From Hoylesella marshii DSM 16973 = JCM 13450 (GTDB taxonomy: Bacteria > Bacteroidota > Bacteroidia > Bacteroidales > Bacteroidaceae): a DNA stretch of 64,000 nucleotides. How positions within the stretch are numbered: the first letter of the stretch is position 1; each line of letters starts with the position of its first letter. Below, piece by piece: positions 42,854-50,505 of the stretch. Location: assembly GCF_000146675.1 (NCBI RefSeq), contig NZ_GL397214.1, positions 1,619,347 to 1,683,346 of the forward strand. The letters are read 5' to 3'. Under the pieces are notes generated by a model. The model saw nothing but the letters and a program-made list of their open reading frames with translations, did not search any database and was not told the DNA's origin. The position numbers and the translations under genes were made by a program.

Positions 42854-44467
42854 TTATCTGCCCAGCCAGACCTCCGGATTAAGCTTTGCCGTCTCGCGTC
42901 GTAGCTGGAACTGTAGGATATTGTCGCTCCCCACGGTGCCTAACATTTGGCGGGTAGACACCTTTTGCCCTTTGCTTACACTGACTGATTTCAGGTTGCA
43001 GTACACCGAAATATAGGCACCATGGCGCACCATGACCACCATCGAACCGTCGAAACCAAAGACAGCACTCACCTCGCCATCGTAGATAGAGCGGGCTGCG
43101 CAACCGGCATGTCCGAGAATGTTGATGCCCTTATTGTCGAGTGTTACGCCTTTCAAGCCCTCAACGTTGTATTGCCCAAAGTGGCTTACGATACGATAGT
43201 TGCCGGTGATAGGCATAGGCAAGCGTCCCTTATTGGCTTCAAATCCACCGCTCATCATGCGATCGACCGTAGAGAGTTGTCGTGAATCTGCCACGTCTTT
43301 GTTGGCCTCTGCCACCGCTGCTGCATGTCGTTGTTTCTCTGCCATCGCTTTTCTCTCTGCTGCGCGGCGTGCTGCCTCGGCTTCTTTGGCGCGTTGTTCG
43401 GCTTTGGTTTTCTCTTCGGCACTGCGTTTTGCAGCAGCGCGTGCCTCACTCTTCGCCTTTTCTTCGGCCGCTTTTGCCTCTGCGATGCGGCGTGCATTTT
43501 CCTTGGCAGCTGCTTCGGCTTCAGCTTTCTTGCGTGCCAATTCCTCTGCTTTCCGTTTCGCTGCTGCCGCTGCTTCGGCTTTCCGTTTAGCTTCGGCCTC
43601 GGCGCGTGCACGCGCACGTGCCACCTCCTCGGCAATCATCTTGTCTATCTGTGCGTTGAGGGCGGCATCTTTTTTGCGTTGCTGGGCAATAACGGTTTGT
43701 ATGGTTTTCTGTTGTTTCTGCAAGGAAGTGACCACTTTCTGTTGTTCCACCTGTTGTTCTTGCAGGGCAGCATGCTCTTTTTCTCCTTTTCGGAGCAGGG
43801 TGTTTTTCTCTCCTTTCACGGTTTGGAGTTGCGTGTTTTTCTCTGTTATCTGCTGTTGTTTCACTTTTACAAGTTCGCCTTGTGCCTTTTGGTAATCGGC
43901 ATATTCGCGCATGAATCGCATACGGCGATACATCTGTGTGAGGTTTTTGGCACTGAAAACGAACATGAGTCTGTCTTGCACGTTGCGGTGCCTGGCCATA
44001 TATTGCATGGATTTGGCGTATTTAGCCTTGCGGTCTGCCAATTCGTTTTCCAACGTTTGCAGCTGGCTTTTCAGTATGCCTATATTTCCTTCTATTGTAC
44101 GAATATCTTTGTGGATGTCCTCAATATTCTTCTGTCGGCGGTCAATCTCACTGTTGATGACGAGTAATCCTTGTAAACGCTTCTTCACATCGGCCTGATT
44201 GGCACGTAACGCCTGCTCCTGTTGTTTGATTTTCTGCTGTATCTGTGTACGTTGTTTCTGGAGGTTTTTAATGGAGTTGTAGCTTGCGTCGGCCGTCATT
44301 TTACCCTTAGTTGTCGCCTTTTTGCCCTTAGTTGCCGGTACATTTTTCTTGGTCACCTTCGTCTTTGTGGCTGTTGTAGGCTTTGCGACGGGTGTTTTTT
44401 TGCGCGTCTGTGCCGAGGGGGCGAGGGTCAGCGCAAGAAGAAAGAGGAGAAGGATGTAGCGTTTCAT
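42854..44467 (-). CDS. EnvC-like murein hydrolase activator with degenerate LytM domain
   Basis: The 537-aa exported protein has a signal peptide, a basic low-complexity start (about 20-58), a long coiled coil (65-255), a second Ala/Glu/Lys/Arg-rich coil (265-385) and a C-terminal LytM (peptidase M23) domain (about 415-537). The zinc ligands of active M23 enzymes are absent: the first His/Asp motif reads 'TLDNKGINI' and the HxH strand reads 'NILQFQLRRE'. Like E. coli EnvC, it is therefore probably an activator of an N-acetylmuramoyl amidase at division, not a peptidase. Its gene follows DUF4292 without a gap. Confidence 0.88.
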   Translation of the reverse strand: MKRYILLLFLLALTLAPSAQTRKKTPVAKPTTATKTKVTKKNVPATKGKKATTKGKMTADASYNSIKNLQKQRTQIQQKIKQQEQALRANQADVKKRLQGLLVINSEIDRRQKNIEDIHKDIRTIEGNIGILKSQLQTLENELADRKAKYAKSMQYMARHRNVQDRLMFVFSAKNLTQMYRRMRFMREYADYQKAQGELVKVKQQQITEKNTQLQTVKGEKNTLLRKGEKEHAALQEQQVEQQKVVTSLQKQQKTIQTVIAQQRKKDAALNAQIDKMIAEEVARARARAEAEAKRKAEAAAAAKRKAEELARKKAEAEAAAKENARRIAEAKAAEEKAKSEARAAAKRSAEEKTKAEQRAKEAEAARRAAERKAMAEKQRHAAAVAEANKDVADSRQLSTVDRMMSGGFEANKGRLPMPITGNYRIVSHFGQYNVEGLKGVTLDNKGINILGHAGCAARSIYDGEVSAVFGFDGSMVVMVRHGAYISVYCNLKSVSVSKGQKVSTRQMLGTVGSDNILQFQLRRETAKLNPEVWLGR

Positions 44468-45355
44468 TTACAAACTCAGTATCTTTTGTAATACATCTTC
44501 GGGGCTTATTTGTTTGTATTTGGGCGATAATTGGGTGTGGGTTTCCCAATCGTCGCGGGTATTGAGGGAGCCCATGTCGATGTCAATGCGGACTTGTTTG
44601 CTGTCTTTCAGTGCCGAAGTGGCGAAAGCTATACTTTGTTTGACGGGAAAGAGCTTCACGCCAAGCGGGCGAAAGTCGGTATACGTCCAGTCCAATGCAG
44701 CTGTTCCATGCTGTGCATGGCGGTAGCTGATGGCGGCCGCATCTATTCGTGCGTTGTTCTTATCAGCATCCCAACGGAAAGCGATGTCGCCGTTTTTGAG
44801 GGTGATGGGACTGTAATTTCCCGTAGTATGCAGGTCTACGTCGTATCGCTTCAGCAGTTCGGACGACAAGGTCTGCGCCCCGGGCACAAACAGTTGATTC
44901 CAGAACAGTGCCTGAAGGCTATAGAAAGAGAGACCGTTATCGCGCAGGAAATCTACCTGATGGTAGTCTGCCTTGATGTATTCCTTGTGTATGCGGTCGA
45001 CGATGAGCACGTAGTCGGGTGTCAGTTCTATGCGTCCCACCTCGATAAGCCCTAACGGTGTGAGCTGGATGCGTATCACCTCGTCTTTTCGCATGTATAT
45101 CCGGCCAGCTACGGAGATATCTTTCCCGTCTCCTTGTATGCGGAAGTCGATGCTCGAAGAGATATTTTTAGCATAAACAGCATTATCTGATACCTTTTGC
45201 ACAAAGGTGAGTTTCTGCACGGCTTCGGTATCTTCGGTCTTCAGGGTTTGCCCTGTAGGGATGGCGCCTCCCTCTTTGGCGAGGGATTTCTTTACTCCGC
45301 AGGCGGAGAGGAGTAGGAGGAAAACTGTTGCGTGTATGACTGATAGATGCTTCAT
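44468..45355 (-). CDS. DUF4292 lipoprotein
   Basis: The 295-aa lipoprotein (lipobox LLSAC, Cys near 18) has the DUF4292 domain: 'TFVQKVSDNAVYAKNISSSI', 'IYMRKDEVIRIQLTPLGLI' near 104 and 'LIVDRIHKEYIKADYHQV' near 132. The fold resembles LolA/LolB-type lipoprotein carriers, so a role in moving lipoproteins or lipids is possible; that is inference. The ATG at 45355 shares ATGA with the TPR gene stop, and its own stop touches the envC ATG. Confidence 0.87.
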   Translation of the reverse strand: MKHLSVIHATVFLLLLSACGVKKSLAKEGGAIPTGQTLKTEDTEAVQKLTFVQKVSDNAVYAKNISSSIDFRIQGDGKDISVAGRIYMRKDEVIRIQLTPLGLIEVGRIELTPDYVLIVDRIHKEYIKADYHQVDFLRDNGLSFYSLQALFWNQLFVPGAQTLSSELLKRYDVDLHTTGNYSPITLKNGDIAFRWDADKNNARIDAAAISYRHAQHGTAALDWTYTDFRPLGVKLFPVKQSIAFATSALKDSKQVRIDIDMGSLNTRDDWETHTQLSPKYKQISPEDVLQKILSL

Positions 45356-47118
45356 TGGGTTGATTCTTTGATGTATTTCCTGAGTTTTATCTTGCGCAAA
45401 AGCGTTTTGCTCTTGCTGCCGTGGCGCAGTGCAGATTGCCAAAGCTCCACGGCACGTTGGGTATTTTGGGTCATGGCATGGATGTCTCCTGCATGTTCAA
45501 GGATAACGGCGGAGCTGTCGGCATCGTTCTCCACAGCTCTGTCGATGTATATCTTCGCCTCTTCGTATTTCTTTTCGAGGAAGAGTATCCATGCGTAAGT
45601 ATCTAAATAGGTGGCATTGTTGGGTTCTGCAGCCACAGTGCGGTAGCTCATTTGCTCGGCACGCTCCATATTCTTGCCCGTCTGGGATAGGAAATAAGCG
45701 TAGTTGTTGAGGCAGGGATAGTGGTCGGGCTTCCATTGCAGGCAGCTGTCGTAGGCCTCGAATGCCTCTTTGTTGCGGCCTTTCTCGTGCAGAATCTCAC
45801 CCATGATGGCATAAAGGTCTGCGGCTATCTCCTTGTTGCTTTGCGGCGTAATCTGTCGCACACCACGACTGAGCACATCAAAAGCCTTGTCTGCTTCTCC
45901 TTTTTGGTAGTAGGCGATGCCGAGGAAATAGTAGAACATCATCTCGTCGGGGGTATATTCCAAAGCCGGCAGACAGAGGTTGATGATGCCCTCGGTGTCG
46001 TTTCGCTTCAAAGCCGACTGTATCAGTTGCAGTCGCGAGTTGGTGTTTTCGGGTGAGAGAACAAGCACCTCGTGCAAGGCGGCATCGATGGAATCCTGTG
46101 GCATATGCTTTACGGCCATGTAAGCGGCACGGAGTTCTGCCATGTCGGGGTGGGGTTGGCCGGCGGAGAGTGTCTGTTTGAAAAGTGATAGAATGCGGGT
46201 GCTGTCGCCGCCGTTCTGCTCATTTTCGGCAATCGCCTGCCGCATGAGGGTAAGTTTGTTCTCGATAGGTGTCTTACGGCTCGTCAGCAGATGGATGAGC
46301 AGTTGGCTGGCAAGGGAGTCTTGCTTCATCTCTCGATAGTAATCCATGAGCGACATTTGCGCCAACACATTGTCGGGTTCGTTGCGCAACACGGCGTTGT
46401 ATTCGGCTAAGGCCTCCTTGTTGCGCTTCTTTCCCAGCAACCAGTTGCCCATCATGACGCGGTAATTCAGGTCGTTGGGGTACTTTTCGCAGAGGTCTTT
46501 CAGCTCTTTGTATGCCGCTTTATCGTTGTTTTGCATGGAATAGACGCGCATCTTGGCCAAGGTGATGTCTTCGTTTTTCCCCTCCACGGTCTCTATGCGA
46601 TTCAGGGTTGCAATCATCTTGGCGTAGTTCCTTTCCTGTTGGTAGAGCTGTACTAAGATGTTGAGCACGTCGGTACGTTCTGGATAGGCACCGGATAGTT
46701 TCTCGTAGGCATCGATGGCAGCGGGGTAGTTGGCAGAGTTGATATAGCTTTGTCCTAACTTTTCGAGGTATTCGTCGTTCTTGTCGGATAGTTCCGCTGC
46801 TCGTTTGAAATGGGCGAGGGCAGCCGAATCATCCTTGAGCTCGTAGAAATAGCTCGCCAACAGATAATGGGCTTCTGCCGATTGAGGGTTGATTTTCAGA
46901 CAATGGCGCAGCAAGTCGAAGGCCGCATCGTATTGCTTGGCTGTCTGACGGTTGAGGGCTTCGAGATAGAAGTAGTCGAAACGCTTGCGGTCGTTGGCCG
47001 ATAGGGTATCCGACGGTTGCTGTCGGCGGTCGCGTTTAGCCGACAATGGCATCGTGAGTGTTGCCAATAGGATGGCCGTCAGCAAACAGAACGGTAGGAA
47101 TCGAAGTCTGTATATCAT
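45352..47118 (-). CDS. TPR-repeat exported protein
   Basis: The product is about 588 aa with a signal peptide ('FLPFCLLTAILLATLTMPLSA') and many tetratricopeptide repeats through most of its length ('AEAHYLLASYFYELKDDSAA', 'AAIDAYEKLSGAYPERTDVL', 'EMMFYYFLGIAYYQKGEADK'). It is predicted to be a periplasmic or outer-membrane scaffold. The ATG at 47118 is 8 bases after the dut stop. The dut-TPR-DUF4292-EnvC order is a familiar Bacteroidales arrangement and hints at cell-envelope assembly or division. Confidence 0.88.
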   Translation of the reverse strand: MIYRLRFLPFCLLTAILLATLTMPLSAKRDRRQQPSDTLSANDRKRFDYFYLEALNRQTAKQYDAAFDLLRHCLKINPQSAEAHYLLASYFYELKDDSAALAHFKRAAELSDKNDEYLEKLGQSYINSANYPAAIDAYEKLSGAYPERTDVLNILVQLYQQERNYAKMIATLNRIETVEGKNEDITLAKMRVYSMQNNDKAAYKELKDLCEKYPNDLNYRVMMGNWLLGKKRNKEALAEYNAVLRNEPDNVLAQMSLMDYYREMKQDSLASQLLIHLLTSRKTPIENKLTLMRQAIAENEQNGGDSTRILSLFKQTLSAGQPHPDMAELRAAYMAVKHMPQDSIDAALHEVLVLSPENTNSRLQLIQSALKRNDTEGIINLCLPALEYTPDEMMFYYFLGIAYYQKGEADKAFDVLSRGVRQITPQSNKEIAADLYAIMGEILHEKGRNKEAFEAYDSCLQWKPDHYPCLNNYAYFLSQTGKNMERAEQMSYRTVAAEPNNATYLDTYAWILFLEKKYEEAKIYIDRAVENDADSSAVILEHAGDIHAMTQNTQRAVELWQSALRHGSKSKTLLRKIKLRKYIKESTQ

Positions 47119-47125
47119 CTCTTTC

Positions 47126-47563
47126 TCATTTGATGCCGGTGTGTCCGTAGCCGCCTGCGCCCCGTTCTGTCTCATTGAGTTGTGTCACTTGCACGAACGT
47201 GCACTGCTCATGTCGGGCAATCACCATCTGTGCAATGCGTTCTCCGTCTTCTACAACGAAGTCCTCGCTGGAGAAGTTGACCAGCAATACCATGACCTCT
47301 CCTCGATAGTCGGCATCTATAGTGCCCGGGGTGTTGAGTACCGAAAGCCCGTATTTCAGAGCCAATCCGCTGCGCGGCCTCACCTGTGCCTCAAACCCTT
47401 TGGGTAGGGCGATGAAAAGACCGGTTGGTATCAGTTTCCGCTCGAGAGGACGAAGCACGATAGGGGTGTCTATATTGGCTCGGAGGTCCATTCCTACACT
47501 CTGTTCCGTAGCATATGTCGGTAAGGGATGATGGCTCTTGTTGATGACTTCTACTTGTATCAT
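47126..47563 (-). CDS. dut: dUTP diphosphatase
   Basis: The 145-aa trimeric enzyme hydrolyses dUTP to dUMP, keeping uracil out of DNA and supplying dTMP synthesis. All five motifs are present: '[11 protein letters not shown]' (I), '[15 protein letters not shown]' (II/III), '[17 protein letters not shown]' (III), '[10 protein letters not shown]' (IV) and '[11 protein letters not shown]' (V). It heads the operon with a -7 element TACTTTTG at 47599-47592. Confidence 0.97.
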   Translation of the reverse strand: MIQVEVINKSHHPLPTYATEQSVGMDLRANIDTPIVLRPLERKLIPTGLFIALPKGFEAQVRPRSGLALKYGLSVLNTPGTIDADYRGEVMVLLVNFSSEDFVVEDGERIAQMVIARHEQCTFVQVTQLNETERGAGGYGHTGIK

Positions 47564-47674
47564 AGGCGGTTGTCTGTGTTCTATTCAATTGCAAAAGTAA
47601 GTATTTATCTTCACATTCTCGTACTTTAAGGTTTAAAATGCCTAAACGTATGGCGGTTATCCATGCTTTTATCA

Positions 47675-47682
47675 TACCTTTG
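47675..47682 (+). promoter_or_regulatory. guaD promoter, -7 element
   Basis: TACCTTTG, 39 bases before the ATG, matches TAnnTTTG. Confidence 0.6.
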
Positions 47683-47720
47683 CAATTCATTGGGTATCAT
47701 CTTGACCATAAACCAAGGAA

Positions 47721-48188
47721 ATGAAAAAAGAAGAATTGATGCGCAAAGCTATTGCGCTGAGTGAAGAAAGCGTGAAGAACGGAGGAGGACCTTTCGGTGC
47801 TGTCATAGCGAAAGATGGCGAAATCATTGCCGAAGGGGCAAATAGCGTGACCAAAGACCACGACCCTACTGCCCATGCAGAGGTGAATGCGATACGCAAG
47901 GCCTCACGGAAATTAGGTACATTCGACCTGAGTGGCTGTGAAATCTATACAAGTTGCGAACCTTGTCCCATGTGTCTTGGGGCTATCTATTGGGCACATC
48001 TCGATAAGATATACTACGCCAACGACAGAAAAGACGCTGCCCGCATAGGCTTCGACGATGACTTCATCTATCTTGAGATGCCGCTTCGCCCGCAAGAGAG
48101 ACAGAAGCAGATGGAGCTTTTGCTGTCCGAAGAGGCCAAGAACGCTTTTCGCATGTGGGAAGAGAGTGCAGAGAAAGTCGATTATTAA
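47721..48188 (+). CDS. guaD: Guanine deaminase (cytidine-deaminase fold)
   Basis: The 155-aa zinc enzyme has 'HAEVNAIRKAS' near 53 (HAE: zinc His and catalytic Glu) and 'SCEPCPMCLGAIYWA' near 80 (PCxxC). The length, the 'GGGPFGAVIAKDGEIIAEG' start and the C-terminal 'PLRPQERQKQMELL' match the B. subtilis-type guanine deaminase rather than TadA. It converts guanine to xanthine in purine salvage. A tRNA adenosine deaminase is the alternative but less fitting. Confidence 0.9.
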   Translation: MKKEELMRKAIALSEESVKNGGGPFGAVIAKDGEIIAEGANSVTKDHDPTAHAEVNAIRKASRKLGTFDLSGCEIYTSCEPCPMCLGAIYWAHLDKIYYANDRKDAARIGFDDDFIYLEMPLRPQERQKQMELLLSEEAKNAFRMWEESAEKVDY

Positions 48189-48209
48189 AGGAGTACCACC
48201 CTTGAATCA

Positions 48210-48234
48210 ACCTTGTTTTCAACAGAAACAAGGT
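48210..48234. terminator. Hairpin between convergent guaD and the hydrolase gene
   Basis: ACCTTGTTT (48210-48218) and AAACAAGGT (48226-48234) form a perfect 9-bp stem with a 7-base loop. There is no T-tract. Confidence 0.5.
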
Positions 48235-48245
48235 GAGCCGGCCGG

Positions 48246-49235
48246 TCATTGTCCGCCAAGTCTCTCAAAGTAAACAATGAGGTCGTCCCATGTCTTGAAT
48301 GTGTCGCTGCCAAGCAAGAGCACTGTGCCAAGAAACTCGGTGCAGGGCGTCGTGTCTATCAGGTAATCGCCATAGAGCAGCGAACGACAGTTGGTGAACA
48401 CGATATGGTCGTGGGCTGGTGTGCTCAATGCTTCTTCCGTCCAGCATTGAAACTCGCCGATGGCCGCATGATGGTTGGTGGGAGCGGGTGCAACGAGATA
48501 CACCCGATAATGTTCGAGCAAAGCTTCATAAGCCTTATACATGCTTGGACGTGCCTTTCCCGCTTCGTCTCTCAGTGCGGTCGGCGAGATATACACCACA
48601 GGACGCTCGCGTTTTTCCTGTCTGTCGTCTATCTGTCTGATGACAGGCACTAAGTAATGCACGGCCACTCGGTCAAGTAATTGGTGCGCTCCGTGGAAAT
48701 GCAGGGCATTGGGATAGTGGCTATTGAACAATTCAAAGGTGTCTACCAGCGGGTCTTTGTCGCCAAACAGCCCCGTGACGCGTTGCCTTTCGACTTCATC
48801 AACCTTTGCAAAACACTGTTCGGTTATCTCCTTATATTCTTTGACCAATGCCTTTGTTACGATAAATTCCTGCACGCCGTCGCGACGGGGATTGAGGAAT
48901 TGTTGCTTTCCTAACATGCCGTGGTGCGTCATGGTGTCGCCCATTTCAAACGCGGGATTCACCAAGATGCGGTCGAATCCATAGAGCATCTCGGCATACA
49001 TGCCGCCCATCGACGACCCAATCACCAAGTCGGGCTTCTCTATAGCACATGTTTCTCGGAGCAATGTCATGGCTTCTTCGGGATGCAAGGGCAAATCCGG
49101 AGCTATCACAACAGTGTTCGGCAGCAGTGTACGTAAGAGATGTACTGTTCCCGACTGCCCCGATGAGCAGAATCCGTGTACATATAATATCTTCTTACCT
49201 GCCATAACGTCGGGAAAGGTCTTTCTGTATTCCAT
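48246..49235 (-). CDS. YqiA-like alpha/beta hydrolase fused to a degenerate deoxyribonucleotidase-like domain
   Basis: Residues 10-195 of the 329-aa product are a YqiA/YcfP-type esterase: 'ILYVHGFCSSGQSGT' near 16, nucleophile 'VIGSSMGGMYAEML' near 72 (Ser in GSSMGG), 'FGDKDPLVDT' (Asp) near 157 and 'HFHGAHQLLD' (His) near 180. Residues 205-329 resemble the 5'(3')-deoxyribonucleotidase fold of the HAD class: 'IVFTNCRSLLYGDYLID' near 280 and 'LLLGSDTFKTWDDLIVYF' near 307. The catalytic DxDGV is replaced by 'ISPTALRDE', so that half is probably inactive and may bind ligand. ATG 49205 is an alternative start. The -7 element is at 49273-49266. Confidence 0.82.
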   Translation of the reverse strand: MEYRKTFPDVMAGKKILYVHGFCSSGQSGTVHLLRTLLPNTVVIAPDLPLHPEEAMTLLRETCAIEKPDLVIGSSMGGMYAEMLYGFDRILVNPAFEMGDTMTHHGMLGKQQFLNPRRDGVQEFIVTKALVKEYKEITEQCFAKVDEVERQRVTGLFGDKDPLVDTFELFNSHYPNALHFHGAHQLLDRVAVHYLVPVIRQIDDRQEKRERPVVYISPTALRDEAGKARPSMYKAYEALLEHYRVYLVAPAPTNHHAAIGEFQCWTEEALSTPAHDHIVFTNCRSLLYGDYLIDTTPCTEFLGTVLLLGSDTFKTWDDLIVYFERLGGQ

Positions 49236-49353
49236 TTTTTCTGTGCTTAAGGGTCGTTATCGCTGCAAACTTACAAGAAATAATCGAATTACCGGCATAT
49301 TGTCATGGGAAACCTGTAAAAGCATCACCTCCCGAAAATTAAAGCCTTTTGTC

Positions 49354-49384
49354 TTTGCCAATCACGTGAAAAACCTTACCTTTG
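49354..49384 (+). promoter_or_regulatory. lipA promoter (-33 and -7)
   Basis: TTTG (49354-49357) and TACCTTTG (49377-49384) are 19 bases apart, 78 bases before the ATG. Confidence 0.72.
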
Positions 49385-49461
49385 CCGCACAGACAACCCT
49401 CTTGCCGGTCATTGAAACATGAGCGGGAAAGGTGCAATCTACCCTACCTAACCACCATATA

Positions 49462-50376
49462 ATGGAAGAACAAAAGAAACAAAAACGTCCCTATCTGCGG
49501 AAACCCAAATGGCTTTACACCAAGATAGAAGGCGGAGATAAATATGGCTTCGTAGAGAAAACCCTCGAAGAAAACAATCTGCACACGATTTGCAGCAGTG
49601 GGAAATGCCCTAATAAAGGGCATTGCTGGAAAAGCGGGACAGCCACTTTCATGATATTAGGCGACCGTTGCACGCGTGCCTGCCGCTTTTGCGCCACACA
49701 AACAGGCCATCCGCTGCCCCCCGACCCTCACGAACCGGTGAAGATTGCACGAAGTGTGAAAGCCATGGAGTTGAGACATTGCGTCGTCACCTCTGTAGAT
49801 CGCGACGACCTACCCGACAAGGGAGCCGCTCATTGGGCAGAGACCATCCGCGAGATACGCAAGGCTTGTCCCGACGTCATTATCGAAGTACTCATTCCCG
49901 ACTATCGGGGCACCGAGTTACAGACCGTACTCAATGCCGCTCCCGACATCGTCGGACACAATCTGGAGACAGTGGAAAGGCTCACACCGAGCGTCCGTTA
50001 CCGCGCCACTTACCGCAATAGTTTAGGCGTTCTCCAAGAGATTGCCCAACAAGGCTTCCTCACCAAGACCGGCATCATGGTGGGATTAGGTGAATCACAG
50101 CAAGAGGTGAACACACTTTTGCAAGAGGCTTACGACGCAGGATGCCGCATGATAACCATCGGGCAGTATCTGCAACCGAGCGATAAGCAGTTAGACGTGG
50201 TGGAATACGTACATCCCGATGTGTTCCTCGAATACAAACGGACAGCCATTCGCATGGGTTTCGACAATGCAGAAAGCTCCCCGCTCGTGCGCTCTTCTTA
50301 CATGGCAGAACAATCATTCATCAGTATGCTCGTGAGAAAGAAAAGACAGGAAACCCACGAAGCAAAGGTAGGATAG
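49462..50376 (+). CDS. lipA: Lipoyl synthase
   Basis: The 304-aa radical-SAM enzyme inserts two sulfurs into octanoyl groups on lipoyl domains. The auxiliary cluster Cys are in 'CSSGKCPNKGHCWKSG' near 38-53 (C-x4-C-x5-C), the radical SAM cluster in 'CTRACRFCATQTG' near 68 (Cx3Cx2C), and the family end 'VRSSYMAEQS' carries the conserved RSSYMAE. The ATG at 49462 gives the usual 'KRPYLRKPKWL' start. It is monocistronic with a clear promoter. Confidence 0.97.
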   Translation: MEEQKKQKRPYLRKPKWLYTKIEGGDKYGFVEKTLEENNLHTICSSGKCPNKGHCWKSGTATFMILGDRCTRACRFCATQTGHPLPPDPHEPVKIARSVKAMELRHCVVTSVDRDDLPDKGAAHWAETIREIRKACPDVIIEVLIPDYRGTELQTVLNAAPDIVGHNLETVERLTPSVRYRATYRNSLGVLQEIAQQGFLTKTGIMVGLGESQQEVNTLLQEAYDAGCRMITIGQYLQPSDKQLDVVEYVHPDVFLEYKRTAIRMGFDNAESSPLVRSSYMAEQSFISMLVRKKRQETHEAKVG

Positions 50377-50505
50377 GATTGTTGACTTGTGTTTTCCCTT
50401 GTCGCCGCTGCATCCTGAGTTCCGAACCGTTAGGTTTCGGAAACACAGAGGTGCTCTCTTTCCGTGGAAGAACGAGTTATCGACTTTTTCAATAACGTTT
50501 TCCTG

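Noticed and set aside
43200..44167. Ala/Cys/Phe-rich frames antisense to the EnvC coiled coil
   Set aside because: They are low-complexity complements of the Ala/Glu/Lys/Arg coil.
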